Below the pieces are notes generated by a model. The model had not been told where the DNA came from, ran no database searches, and worked only from the letters and a program-made list of their open reading frames with translations. The position numbers and the translations under genes were made by a program. A stretch of DNA of 64,000 nt. Source: Castellaniella sp034674885. Its GTDB lineage: Bacteria > Pseudomonadota > Gammaproteobacteria > Burkholderiales > Burkholderiaceae_B. Within the stretch, counting starts at the first letter, position 1; each line of letters begins with the position of its first letter. Below are positions 26,594 through 35,157 of this stretch, in pieces. The stretch spans positions 124,001 through 188,000 of the forward strand of contig NZ_JAUCDS010000002.1 in assembly GCF_034674885.1 (NCBI RefSeq), written 5' to 3'.

Positions 26594-28372
26594 ATGGTGG
26601 AGCCCGTGCGGCGATCTCCTGTTTGGGTGATCCTGGGGCTGGTGTCGATCGTCTTTCACCTGGGTCTGGTTTTCAGTGGTCTGGTGCCGGCCTTGGTGGC
26701 CAGGCCCATCCATATGGCCCTGGCGTTGCCTTGGCTGTTCATCTATTCGGCACGATCCCGACGGCAGGCGCTATCGGGGTGGGTGGTGATGGTGCTGGGG
26801 CTGGCCGCCTGCCTGTATACCGCCCTGAATGCCGAGGCCCTGGGAGATCAATATGGCTTTCTGGATAGCAATCTGCAGATTGCCGTGGGCCTGGTGTTGC
26901 TGGGTGTGACCCTGGAAATGGCTCGCCGGGCCATCGGCTGGCCGTTGCCGCTGGTGGCCTTGGCCTGTCTGCTGTACGGATTTTTCGGGCAGTATGTGCC
27001 AGGGCAGTTCGGCCACCCGGCCGTTCCTCTGGGCAGCACGCTGGGCACGCTGACGATCACCGAGGGCGGAGTCTGGGGGTCGCTGACCGGGGTGTCGGTC
27101 AGCGTCGTGGCGATTTTCGTCATCATGGGCGCCGTCCTGAACGTCGGCGAGGCGGGGCAGGGGTTTCTGAACATTGCCATTGCGGCAGCGGGTCGCCTGC
27201 GGGGCGGCGCCGGCAAGGTCGCGGTGTTGGCATCCGCGCTGTTCGGGTCGATTTCGGGGTCGGCTTCGGCCAACGCCGCTTCCATCGGCGCCGTGACCAT
27301 GCCAACCATGGTCCGCATGGGGTATCCGAAATCCCTGGCAGGAGCCGTAGAGGCGGTGGCATCTTCCGGCGGGCAGATCATGCCGCCTCTGATGGGGGCG
27401 GGCGCTTTCGTGATGGTCGAACTGACCGGGACCCCGTACACCCGGATCATGGCGGCGGCTTTGCTGCCGGCGCTGCTGTATTTCCTGGCCGTGTGGATCG
27501 GCATCGACCTGTTCGCGCGCCGCTACGGGCTGCGGGCCTTGGATCAGGACGAACAGCCCAGCCGGCGCGACGTGGTCATTACGTTGCTGTTTTTCCTGGT
27601 GCCTTTCGGAGTCTTGCTGCAGCAGATGTTCATTGCCCAGGTGACGCCGCAGTACGCTGCCTGCATGGCGATTCTGGTGGGCGTGCTGCTGCTGTTCCTG
27701 GACATCCACTTCAAGGTATCGCTGTCGACGTTCGTGCGCAGGATCTCCGAGGCCGCCATCATCGCGGGCCGGCAGGTTTCCATGATCGCGGCGATCATCA
27801 TCTGCGCATCCATCGTAGTCGGCGTCCTGGGGATGACGGGGTTGGGCATCAAGGTCACGTCGGTCATCCTGGCCCTGGCGCAGGAAAGCCTGTGGCCGGC
27901 GCTGGTGCTGACGGCCGTCGCCTGCCTGCTGCTGGGTATGGAAGTACCGACTACGGCGGCGTATGTCATCTGCGTGGCCATCGCCGGCCCCGCCCTGAAT
28001 CGCCTGGGCATCGATCTGCTGCTGGCGCATCTGTTCGTATTCTGGTTCGCCTTGCTGTCGACGATCACGCCGCCTGTGTGCGGCACCGTGTTCATCGCCG
28101 CAGGCATCGTGGGCGAGAATTGGCTGAAGGTGGCCGCATCGGCCATGCGGCTGGGTGTGGGGCTCTATATCATCCCGCTGGCCATGATCGCCAATCCGCA
28201 GTTGGTGCAGCTGATCGAACATCCCTGGTCGGCCGTGCTCGCCTTCGTGCAGATCGGCGTGGGTCTGTGGGGATTGTCCTTTGCCTTCATTTCAGGGCAT
28301 CGCGCATGGCTGCGGTTGCTGGCCGGCCTGGCCGGGGCCGCAATCTGTTTCGGCCCGGCGCTGTTGCGCTAG
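26594..28372 (+). CDS. TRAP transporter fused permease (4TM/12TM, DctQM type)
   Basis: 592 residues, about 16 predicted membrane segments. The small (DctQ) and large (DctM) TRAP subunits are joined in one chain, as usual with TAXI receptors. The large-subunit signature is clear (SGSASANAASIGAVTMPTMVRMGYP, ASSGGQIMPPLMGAGAFVM, and LLGMEVPTTAAYVICVAIAGPAL). Import should be driven by a sodium or proton gradient. Co-transcribed with the TAXI receptor. Confidence 0.92.
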   Translation: MVEPVRRSPVWVILGLVSIVFHLGLVFSGLVPALVARPIHMALALPWLFIYSARSRRQALSGWVVMVLGLAACLYTALNAEALGDQYGFLDSNLQIAVGLVLLGVTLEMARRAIGWPLPLVALACLLYGFFGQYVPGQFGHPAVPLGSTLGTLTITEGGVWGSLTGVSVSVVAIFVIMGAVLNVGEAGQGFLNIAIAAAGRLRGGAGKVAVLASALFGSISGSASANAASIGAVTMPTMVRMGYPKSLAGAVEAVASSGGQIMPPLMGAGAFVMVELTGTPYTRIMAAALLPALLYFLAVWIGIDLFARRYGLRALDQDEQPSRRDVVITLLFFLVPFGVLLQQMFIAQVTPQYAACMAILVGVLLLFLDIHFKVSLSTFVRRISEAAIIAGRQVSMIAAIIICASIVVGVLGMTGLGIKVTSVILALAQESLWPALVLTAVACLLLGMEVPTTAAYVICVAIAGPALNRLGIDLLLAHLFVFWFALLSTITPPVCGTVFIAAGIVGENWLKVAASAMRLGVGLYIIPLAMIANPQLVQLIEHPWSAVLAFVQIGVGLWGLSFAFISGHRAWLRLLAGLAGAAICFGPALLR

Positions 28373-28393
28373 AGCCCGGCTGCGGAGAGCATC

Positions 28394-28439
28394 CCTAGGG
28401 ACTTCCCTAGGTGTCATCCGCTGATTCAACCTTCATAAT
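28394..28439 (+). promoter_or_regulatory. Palindrome with adjoining promoter-like sequence
   Basis: CCTAGGG-ACTT-CCCTAGG (28394-28411) is a perfect 7-bp inverted repeat, flanked by GCGGA and TCCGC at 28382 and 28417. It abuts GTGTCA (28411-28416), a 17-bp spacer and CATAAT (28434-28439), a weak sigma-70-like promoter. It resembles an operator upstream of a promoter, but no known gene follows on this strand for 2 kb. Confidence 0.35.
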
Positions 28440-28445
28440 GCTGCA

Positions 28446-28570
28446 CATGCAGGTGAGGAGACAGCCCTGCTTGGGCACTGGCGCTGCGCAGATAGCGCTT
28501 TCATTTGTAGGCGGTACCCATAAAAAAGAAAACCTGACAGGGCCGGTGATTTGATCACCGGCCCTGTTCA
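28446..28570 (+). ncRNA. Candidate small RNA (about 125 nt)
   Basis: The stretch runs from the expected start of the promoter-like sequence to a very strong hairpin ending near 28567. It contains smaller stems (CAGCCC with GGGCACTG; GCGCT with AGCGC) and AAAAAAGAAAA before the terminator. A 38-codon frame (28438-28554) runs into the terminator loop and looks incidental. It matches no riboswitch I recognise, and no plus-strand gene follows. The whole case is structural inference. Confidence 0.25.
28537..28567. terminator. Strong hairpin terminator, probably for the SMR gene
   Basis: A 14-bp perfect stem, ACAGGGCCGGTGAT with ATCACCGGCCCTGT, with a three-base loop. On the minus strand it is followed by CAGG then TTTTCTTTTTT, so it ends the SMR operon; on the plus strand TTCATTTT follows, so it may work both ways. 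Confidence 0.8.
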
Positions 28571-28596
28571 TTTTGTGCTGGTGGCCGCAGGCAGCC

Positions 28597-28932
28597 TCAG
28601 TGCCCGCCGGCGCTTGAAAACACATTCAAGACCAGCACGCCCGCCAGGATCAGGCCAATGCCGATCATGGCGGCCAGGTCCAGCGCCTGTCCAAAGACGA
28701 AATAGCCGATGATGGCAATGGCGACGATCCCCGCTCCGGACCACACCGCGTAGGCGATGCCCACCGGGATGGTTTTGAGCGCCAATGCCAGCAGATAGAA
28801 GGCCAAGCCGTAGCCGATCACGGTGATGGTGGATGGAACCACCCGGGTAAAGCTGTCAGATGCCTTCAGGGCGGATGTGGCGGCCACTTCGGCCGCGATG
28901 GCGATGAGCAGATAGGTCCAGCTGGGGTTCAT
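28597..28932 (-). CDS. Small multidrug resistance exporter, EmrE/QacE type
   Basis: 111 residues with four membrane helices. A proton-coupled dimeric exporter of quaternary cations. It closely follows EmrE: the essential Glu in the first helix (IAAEVAATSALK), GIAYAVWSGAGIV with the binding Trp, and FGQALDLAAMIGIGLILAGVLVLNV. These features fit the multidrug (Qac) branch better than the guanidinium exporters, and I found no guanidine-riboswitch ACGR hairpins upstream. It is 55 bases behind the Smr gene. Confidence 0.92.
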   Translation of the reverse strand: MNPSWTYLLIAIAAEVAATSALKASDSFTRVVPSTITVIGYGLAFYLLALALKTIPVGIAYAVWSGAGIVAIAIIGYFVFGQALDLAAMIGIGLILAGVLVLNVFSSAGGH

Positions 28933-28987
28933 GAAGGCTTTCCAATGGTGTGAGGTCGTGCCAGGCGTGCTGGCGGAAGGGGGGCTG

Positions 28988-29746
28988 TCAGGCCTGTGAG
29001 GGCAGGCGCAGCAGCGCGGTCACGGCACCGGCGCCGCCGTCGCGTTCGCTGCCCTGGACCCAGGCCTGAACGGCTTCCAGGCGGCTGAGATGCTGGCGGA
29101 TGGCGGATTTCAGCACGGGTTCGCCCTGGCGCGAGCCGATGCCTTTGCCGTGGATGATGCGCACGCAGCGGACGTCGTGTTCCAGGCAGGATGCCAGGAA
29201 TCGGTCGAGACGTTCACGGGCCTCGTCCAGCGTGCTGCCGTGCAGGTCCAGCGTGGCCTGGGCGATCCATTTGCCGCGCCGCAGACCGCGCAGCAAATCC
29301 GGCCCGCAGCCGGCTTGCAGGAATTCCCCGGCGTCGGGGTCCAGGATCCCGGTGTCTGCCGGGCTCCTCTGGCGGGCAGGTTTGAGCCGCTTGGGCACGT
29401 TGGGTTCACCCTGGGCATGTTCGCGACGGGCGCGCAGCAGCGTGTCCGGAATGCGGCGCAAGGATGCCCGAGCCCGCGGCCCGCGATCGGGCAGCGGTTG
29501 CACGAAGCGCATGGCCTGGCGAAACAGCGCCTGGTCTGCCAGGTCGAGCACGGGCGGCGCATCGTCGTTTGACGATGCGGGTTCCGCAGATGCGGGGGCG
29601 CTGGACGATTTCGGCGTGCGGAGGCGGCCTGGCCGGCGCGTGCTGCGGGCCTTGGGGCGCGGCATGGTTGCCGGCTGTTCCGCCGCCTGTTCGGCGGCGG
29701 AACGCAGTCGGCGCAAATCTGCCAGCGTGGGCTTAGAGTCCTTCAT
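28988..29746 (-). CDS. Smr-domain protein (putative nuclease)
   Basis: 252 residues. A basic, disordered N-terminal half (PKARSTRRPGRLR and similar) precedes a C-terminal Smr domain with LDLHGSTLDEARERL and VRIIHGKGIGSRQGEPVLK. These LDLHG and HGxG motifs define the SmrB/MutS2-type endonuclease domain; SmrB relatives cut mRNA between collided ribosomes. The start MKDSKPTLAD overlaps the end of trxB by 14 bases, behind a GGAG site, so it is likely co-transcribed with trxB. Confidence 0.85.
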   Translation of the reverse strand: MKDSKPTLADLRRLRSAAEQAAEQPATMPRPKARSTRRPGRLRTPKSSSAPASAEPASSNDDAPPVLDLADQALFRQAMRFVQPLPDRGPRARASLRRIPDTLLRARREHAQGEPNVPKRLKPARQRSPADTGILDPDAGEFLQAGCGPDLLRGLRRGKWIAQATLDLHGSTLDEARERLDRFLASCLEHDVRCVRIIHGKGIGSRQGEPVLKSAIRQHLSRLEAVQAWVQGSERDGGAGAVTALLRLPSQA

Positions 29747-30692
29747 TCTCCAGCCAGCGTTGTGCATCCAGGGCAGCCATGCAGCCGGTGCCTGCGCTGG
29801 TGATGGCCTGGCGGTAGACGTGGTCCTGCACGTCGCCGGCGGCGAACACGCCGGGTACCGAGGTCATCGTGGCCAACCCCTGCAGGCCGCTGCGGGTGGT
29901 GATGTAGCCGTTTTCCATGTCCAGCTGACCCTCGAAGATGGCCGTGTTGGGCTTATGGCCGATGGCGATGAAGGTGCCGGTCACGGCCAGGTCTTCGGTC
30001 TGGCGGGTCTGCGTGTTGATCAGGCGGGCGCCCGTGACGCCGGAATCGTCGCCCAGGACTTCCTGCAGCTCGTAGAAGAGCTTCAGGCGCATGTTGCCGT
30101 TCTCGACCTTGTCCATGAGTTTGTCGACCAGGATGGGTTCGGCGCGGAATTTATCGCGCCGGTGCACCAGCGTGACGGTGCGGCAGATATTGGACAGGTA
30201 CAGGGCTTCTTCGACTGCGGTATTTCCGCCGCCCACCACCAGTACATCCTGGTTCTTGTAGAAAAACCCGTCGCAGGTGGCGCAGGCCGAGACGCCGCGT
30301 CCCATGAAGGAATGTTCGGATTCCAGGCCCAGGTACTGGGCGGATGCCCCAGTGGCGATGATCAGGGCGTCGCAGGTGTAGGTGGCACCCGTGTCGCCGT
30401 TCAGCACGAAAGGCCGTTTGGACAGGTCGACGCTGGCGACGTGGTCGAAGACCATTTCCGTATTGAAGCGCTGGGCATGTTCCATGAAGCGCTGCATCAG
30501 GTCGGGCCCCTGGACGCCGGCCACGTCGGCGGGCCAGTTGTCGACGTCGGTGGTGGTCATCAATTGGCCGCCCTGTTCCAGACCGGTGACCAGCACAGGG
30601 GACAGATTGGCGCGGGCGGCATAGACCGCAGCGGTATAACCGGCTGGGCCAGAGCCCAGAATCATCACTTTCGCGTGTTTTGCAGTAGACAT
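29733..30692 (-). CDS. trxB: Thioredoxin-disulfide reductase TrxB
   Basis: 319 residues. A cytosolic flavoenzyme that reduces thioredoxin with NADPH. FAD motif GSGPAGYTAAVYAARANL, the redox pair CATC in ACATCDGFFY, NADPH motif GGGNTAVEEALYL with HRRDKFRAEP, and the second FAD site GVFAAGDVQD are all present. The start MSTAKHAK was chosen from the family; an ATG seven codons upstream is possible. Its frame stays open upstream across the antisense of ftsK, which I regard as chance. It leads a trxB-smr-SMR minus-strand unit. Confidence 0.96.
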   Translation of the reverse strand: MSTAKHAKVMILGSGPAGYTAAVYAARANLSPVLVTGLEQGGQLMTTTDVDNWPADVAGVQGPDLMQRFMEHAQRFNTEMVFDHVASVDLSKRPFVLNGDTGATYTCDALIIATGASAQYLGLESEHSFMGRGVSACATCDGFFYKNQDVLVVGGGNTAVEEALYLSNICRTVTLVHRRDKFRAEPILVDKLMDKVENGNMRLKLFYELQEVLGDDSGVTGARLINTQTRQTEDLAVTGTFIAIGHKPNTAIFEGQLDMENGYITTRSGLQGLATMTSVPGVFAAGDVQDHVYRQAITSAGTGCMAALDAQRWLENEGL

Positions 30693-30718
30693 CACAGAAA
30701 ATCCGTTCATCATCAACC

Positions 30719-30735
30719 GCCCAATTATAATGGGC
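30719..30735. promoter_or_regulatory. Symmetrical -10 element between trxB and ftsK
   Basis: GCCCA-ATTATAA-TGGGC reads TATAAT on both strands within a 45-base divergent gap. The plus-strand box (30726-30731) would start transcription at or within a base or two of the ftsK ATG. -35 matches are weak on both sides. Confidence 0.45.
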
Positions 30736-30737
30736 AG

Positions 30738-33095
30738 ATGGCTAGAATTCCGGTGACCTCTTCCCGCTCCACGCGTAACGTGCGCAATGGCCCCTCTCCC
30801 CTGCAGACGCGCCTGACCGGCCTGCTTCGCGAGGCTCGCTGGATCCTGCTGGCGGCCGTGGCCGGCTGGCTGATCCTGGTCCTGGCCACCTGGCATCGGT
30901 CCGATCCGGGTTGGTCGCATTCCTTGACCATCGGCGCCACCCAGAACTGGGGCGGCACCTTCGGGGCCTATGTGGCCGACCTGATGCTGTATCTGTTCGG
31001 CGTTTCCGCCTGGTTGTGGGTGCTGCTGATGCTGCGCCATGTCGCGGCGGGGTTCTATCGCCTCACCCGCGTGGTGCTGCCGTCCAAAGTTCCAGAATTG
31101 CTGCCTCGGGTGCGCTGGGAGGTCGGGATCGGCTTCACGCTGTTGTTCCTGGGCTGCATGGGCATCGAGGCCCTGCGCCTGCAAAGCCTCGGGACTGCAT
31201 TGCCGGCGGGCGCCGGTGGGCAGTTGGGCCACCTGCTGGCCGGCATTCTGGCGGATACCGCCGGCAGCGCGGGGGGCACCTTGCTGTTGCTGGCGTTCAT
31301 CGTCATGGGTTCCAGCCTGTTTTTTGGATTTTCCTGGCTCAATGTCTCGGAAAAAGTCGGCTTCTACATTGAATTGGTCGCGCGCCGCCTGCTCGACCTG
31401 AAGAACGCCTGGCAGGATCGCCGGGCTGGCCAGACGGCGCAGGCCGAACGCCAGGAAATCGTCGAGACCCGCCAGACGCAGCTGGTGCACGAGCAGCCAG
31501 TGCGCATCGAACCCACCGTCACCACGGTACCGAAATCCCCCCGCGTCCAGCAGGAAAAGCAGCAGGCGCTCTTTACCGCCAAGGAAGACCCGGGCCTGAG
31601 CGGCAGCCTGCCGGCCCTGTCTCTCCTGGATCCGGTCGAACAGGTTGGGGAAACCGTCTCGCCGGAAACCATCGAATTCACCTCGCGTCTGATCGAAAAG
31701 AAGCTGTCGGACTTCGGCGTCAGCGTCACGGTGGTGTCGGCCCAATCCGGTCCGGTCATCACCCGCTACGAGATCGAGCCCGCCACGGGGGTCAAGGGCA
31801 GCCAGATCGTCAATCTGGCAAAAGACCTGGCTCGGGCGCTCAGCCTGGTGCGCATCCGGGTCGTGGAAACCATACCCGGCAAGAACCTGATGGGGCTGGA
31901 ATTGCCCAATCCGCGCCGCCAGATGGTGCGCCTGTCGGAAATCCTGGGCTCGCAGGTCTACCACAGCAGCGCTTCGCTGCTGACCATGGCCCTGGGCAAG
32001 GACATCGCCGGCAATCCGGTGGTCGCCGATCTGGCGAAGATGCCGCACCTGCTGGTCGCCGGCACGACCGGCTCGGGCAAGTCTGTCGGCATCAATGCCA
32101 TGATCCTGTCGCTGCTGTACAAGGCCGATGCCAGCCAGGTGCGCCTGATCCTGATCGATCCGAAGATGCTGGAAATGTCCGTGTACGAAGGCATCCCTCA
32201 CCTGCTGGCGCCGGTCGTCACCGACATGCGCCATGCGGCCAATGCCCTGAACTGGTGCGTGGCCGAAATGGAAAGGCGCTACAAGCTGATGAGCAAGCTC
32301 GGTGTGCGCAACCTGGCGGGTTACAACGCCAAGATCCGCGATGCCCAGAAGCAGGAACAGCCCATTCCCAACCCGTTCTCGCTCACCCCTGATGCGCCGG
32401 AACCGCTGGGCACCCTGCCCATGATCGTGGTAGTCATCGACGAACTGGCCGACCTGATGATGGTGGTCGGCAAAAAGGTCGAGGAACTGATCGCCCGTCT
32501 GGCCCAGAAGGCGCGGGCTGCCGGCGTGCACCTGATCCTGGCCACCCAGCGTCCCAGCGTGGACGTGATCACCGGTCTGATCAAGGCCAATATCCCGACC
32601 CGCATCGCGTTTCAGGTATCGTCCAAGGTCGATTCACGCACCATCCTGGACCAGATGGGGGCGGAAGCCTTGCTGGGGCAGGGCGATATGCTGTATCAGC
32701 CGCCGGGCACCAGTGTGCCCACCCGCGTCCATGGCGCCTTCGTCCATGACGACGAAGTCCACCGCGTGGTCGAGGCCCTCAAAGAAGCCGGCGAACCTGA
32801 TTACGTCGAAGGCCTGCTCGAAGGCGCCCTGGAAGGCGAGACCGGCGACGGCGTCAGTTCCGTCACAGGCTTTGCCGATCAGGAAAACGACCCCTTGTAT
32901 GACCAGGCGGTGGAAGTCGTCATGCGCAGCCGCCGGGCCTCGATTTCCTTCGTGCAGCGCAATCTGCGCATCGGTTACAACCGCTCCGCGCGGATCCTGG
33001 AGCAGATGGAACGGTCCGGGCTGGTCAGCCCGCAGCAACCCAACGGGAACCGCGACATTCTGGTGCCGGGCCAATCCGGCGAGGACGATTCATGA
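30738..33095 (+). CDS. ftsK: DNA translocase FtsK
   Basis: 785 residues. A septal motor that pumps chromosome termini and activates XerCD at dif. Four N-terminal membrane helices (about residues 33-205) anchor it. A fairly short linker leads to the motor, with Walker A AGTTGSGKSVGINAM near 440 and Walker B IVVVIDELADLMMV near 562. The C-terminal gamma winged helix (RRASISFVQRNLRIGYNRSA) reads KOPS sites. The linker is shorter than in the 1329-residue E. coli protein. No ribosome site precedes the ATG. It overlaps lolA by four bases. Confidence 0.95.
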   Translation: MARIPVTSSRSTRNVRNGPSPLQTRLTGLLREARWILLAAVAGWLILVLATWHRSDPGWSHSLTIGATQNWGGTFGAYVADLMLYLFGVSAWLWVLLMLRHVAAGFYRLTRVVLPSKVPELLPRVRWEVGIGFTLLFLGCMGIEALRLQSLGTALPAGAGGQLGHLLAGILADTAGSAGGTLLLLAFIVMGSSLFFGFSWLNVSEKVGFYIELVARRLLDLKNAWQDRRAGQTAQAERQEIVETRQTQLVHEQPVRIEPTVTTVPKSPRVQQEKQQALFTAKEDPGLSGSLPALSLLDPVEQVGETVSPETIEFTSRLIEKKLSDFGVSVTVVSAQSGPVITRYEIEPATGVKGSQIVNLAKDLARALSLVRIRVVETIPGKNLMGLELPNPRRQMVRLSEILGSQVYHSSASLLTMALGKDIAGNPVVADLAKMPHLLVAGTTGSGKSVGINAMILSLLYKADASQVRLILIDPKMLEMSVYEGIPHLLAPVVTDMRHAANALNWCVAEMERRYKLMSKLGVRNLAGYNAKIRDAQKQEQPIPNPFSLTPDAPEPLGTLPMIVVVIDELADLMMVVGKKVEELIARLAQKARAAGVHLILATQRPSVDVITGLIKANIPTRIAFQVSSKVDSRTILDQMGAEALLGQGDMLYQPPGTSVPTRVHGAFVHDDEVHRVVEALKEAGEPDYVEGLLEGALEGETGDGVSSVTGFADQENDPLYDQAVEVVMRSRRASISFVQRNLRIGYNRSARILEQMERSGLVSPQQPNGNRDILVPGQSGEDDS

Positions 33096-33748
33096 GCCTG
33101 TCTGCCTGTTTTCCGATCTTCCGCCGCAGTGTGCTGGCCGTATTCGTATCCTGCGGACTGGCAGGCCTCCCCGCGCTGTCCTGGGCGGTCGACACTGCCC
33201 AGATGCAGCTGCAGACCTTTGTCGAGAAGGTCAAGTCCGCCACCGGCCAGTTTCAGCAGGAACAGGCCGCTTCAGACGGCGCCAGGCGCGTCCAGACTGG
33301 CACTTTTGCGTTTCAGCGTCCGGGTAAATTTCGCTGGCAGGTCGTCAAACCCTATGCCCAGCTGATCGTGTCCGATGGCCAGCACGTCTATCAGTACGAC
33401 CCGGATCTGGAGCAGGTCACCGAGCGCCGGGCGGGGCAGGCCATCGGGGCCTCGCCGGCAGCATTGCTGTTTGGGTCCGGTTCCCTGGATGACGCCTTCA
33501 ATGTGCAGGCGCAGCCCGACCGCGACGGCCTGCAATGGCTGCGCGCAGTGCCCAAGACTCCGGATGCGGGCTTCACCCACGTGGACATCGGCTTTGCCGA
33601 CGGTCTGCCCCAGCGGCTGGAATTGCTGGATGCCTTTGGCCAGACCTCTCGCATCCGGTTCTCCGACCTGAAGGCCAATCCCGGCATCCCCGCGTCCCAG
33701 TTCCAGTTCACCGTGCCCCAGGGCGCCGATCTGGTGAAGATGAACTGA
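33092..33748 (+). CDS. lolA: Outer-membrane lipoprotein carrier LolA
   Basis: 218 residues. A periplasmic chaperone carrying lipoproteins from LolCDE to LolB. A signal peptide ends near LSWAVD. The family pattern is clear: FVEKVKSATGQFQQEQ, RVQTGTFAFQRPGKFRWQVVKPYAQLIVSDGQHVYQYDPDLEQVT, and ASPAALLFG. It starts inside the ftsK stop (ATGA) and its own stop overlaps the rarA start (TGATG), the common ftsK-lolA-rarA operon. Confidence 0.95.
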   Translation: MSLSACFPIFRRSVLAVFVSCGLAGLPALSWAVDTAQMQLQTFVEKVKSATGQFQQEQAASDGARRVQTGTFAFQRPGKFRWQVVKPYAQLIVSDGQHVYQYDPDLEQVTERRAGQAIGASPAALLFGSGSLDDAFNVQAQPDRDGLQWLRAVPKTPDAGFTHVDIGFADGLPQRLELLDAFGQTSRIRFSDLKANPGIPASQFQFTVPQGADLVKMN

Positions 33749-35121
33749 TGGCCACCCAGAGGGACTTGCTGGGGGACGCCCCGCTGCTGCCCGGCCAGGG
33801 CGGGGTGGGCAGTCATCCCGGTACGGGCATGGCTGATCCTGCGCATGCGCCGCTGGCGGAATCCCTGCGTCCCCGCACCCTGGACGAAGTCATCGGCCAG
33901 TCGCATCTGCTGGGCGAGGGCAGGCCACTGCGCCTGGCGTTCCAGTCCGGCAAGCCGCATTCCATGATTTTCTGGGGGCCGCCCGGGGTCGGCAAGACCA
34001 CGCTGGCGCGACTGATGGCCACGGCCTTCGATTGCGCCTTCATCGCGCTGTCGGCGGTTTTCTCGGGCGTCAAGGATATCCGTGCCGCCATGGCACAGGC
34101 CGAACAGCATCAGGCCCAGGGCCGGTCCACCATTCTGTTCGTGGATGAAATCCACCGCTTCAACAAGTCTCAGCAGGACGCGCTGCTGCCCTATGTGGAA
34201 AGCGGCCTGGTGACCTTCATCGGCGCGACGACGGAAAACCCGTCCTTCGAGGTCAATTCCGCCCTGCTGTCGCGTGCGCAGGTCTATGTGCTGAAATCGC
34301 TGGACGAAGATGAACTGCGCCAGCTGGCGCAGCGCGCGCAGTCCCAGGTCATGGGCGATCTGGCATTCGATGATCTGGCGATCGATACCTTGATCGGCTA
34401 TGCCGACGGCGATGCCCGGCGCCTGCTGAACCTGCTGGAACAGTGCCAGACTGCGGCAGGCGCCAGCGGCGTTGCACGGATCGACGCTGCGTTCATTGAA
34501 AATGCCCTGACCCTGAACGCCCGCCGCTTCGACAAGGGCGGCGACAATTTCTACGACCAGATCTCCGCCCTGCACAAATCGGTGCGCGGCTCACACCCGG
34601 ACGCTGCCCTGTACTGGCTGACCCGCATGCTGGATGGCGGCGCGGACCCGCGCTACCTGGCGCGGCGCATCGTCCGCATGGCCTGGGAAGACATCGGCCT
34701 GGCTGACCCCCGCGCGATGCAGATCGCCAACGACGCTGCCTTGACCTACGAGCGCCTGGGCAGCCCCGAAGGCGAACTGGCACTGGGACAGGCCGTGATC
34801 TACCTGGCTGTCGCCGCCAAGAGCAATGCGGGCTACACCGCCTACAACCAGGCTCGTGCCTTCGTGAAGCAGGACCGCAGCCGCGAAGTCCCTGTGCACC
34901 TGCGCAATGCGCCCACCAAATTGATGAAGGAACTGGGCTACGGCCACGCCTACCGCTACGCTCACGACGAACCCAATGCCTACGCGGCGGGGGAAACCTA
35001 CCTGCCCGACGGCGTGGGCGAGCCCGGCTGGTACCGGCCGGTGCCCCGGGGGCTGGAGATCAAGATCGGCGAAAAACTGGCGCAATTGCGGCTGTGGGAC
35101 GAAGAGGCCGGCGGTGACTGA
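33748..35121 (+). CDS. rarA: Replication-associated recombination ATPase RarA (MgsA)
   Basis: 457 residues. An AAA+ clamp-loader-like ATPase acting at stalled replication forks. The core begins after about 30 Gly/Pro-rich residues. LAESLRPRTLDEVIGQSHLLG, Walker A GPPGVGKTT, Walker B ILFVDEIHRFNKSQQDALLPYVE and GATTENPSFEVNSALLSRAQ are the family hallmarks. The C-terminal tetramerisation domain is complete. The start was set at the ATG overlapping the lolA stop; the frame is open further upstream within lolA. Confidence 0.94.
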   Translation: MATQRDLLGDAPLLPGQGGVGSHPGTGMADPAHAPLAESLRPRTLDEVIGQSHLLGEGRPLRLAFQSGKPHSMIFWGPPGVGKTTLARLMATAFDCAFIALSAVFSGVKDIRAAMAQAEQHQAQGRSTILFVDEIHRFNKSQQDALLPYVESGLVTFIGATTENPSFEVNSALLSRAQVYVLKSLDEDELRQLAQRAQSQVMGDLAFDDLAIDTLIGYADGDARRLLNLLEQCQTAAGASGVARIDAAFIENALTLNARRFDKGGDNFYDQISALHKSVRGSHPDAALYWLTRMLDGGADPRYLARRIVRMAWEDIGLADPRAMQIANDAALTYERLGSPEGELALGQAVIYLAVAAKSNAGYTAYNQARAFVKQDRSREVPVHLRNAPTKLMKELGYGHAYRYAHDEPNAYAAGETYLPDGVGEPGWYRPVPRGLEIKIGEKLAQLRLWDEEAGGD

Positions 35122-35157
35122 AGACCATCGGCCTGGTCGGCGGCGTTTGTCGGCCGG

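Noticed and set aside
28373..28540. Known riboswitch or 6S RNA in the gap after the TRAP gene
   Set aside because: A GGAGAG stretch recalls glycine and THF switches, but the rest of the core is missing, and no plus-strand gene follows. It is listed only as a candidate small RNA.
28933..28987. Guanidine riboswitch before the SMR gene
   Set aside because: I looked for the paired ACGR hairpin loops of mini-ykkC and the ykkC core and found neither. The protein also fits the multidrug branch.
29100..30737. Open plus-strand extension upstream of ftsK, giving a 1331-residue frame
   Set aside because: It runs antisense through the Smr gene and trxB and has no domain. FtsK begins at 30738 with its first membrane helices.
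30693..32531. Open minus-strand extension upstream of trxB
   Set aside because: It is antisense to ftsK and is rich in Gln and His as expected for shadows here. TrxB has a normal start at 30692.
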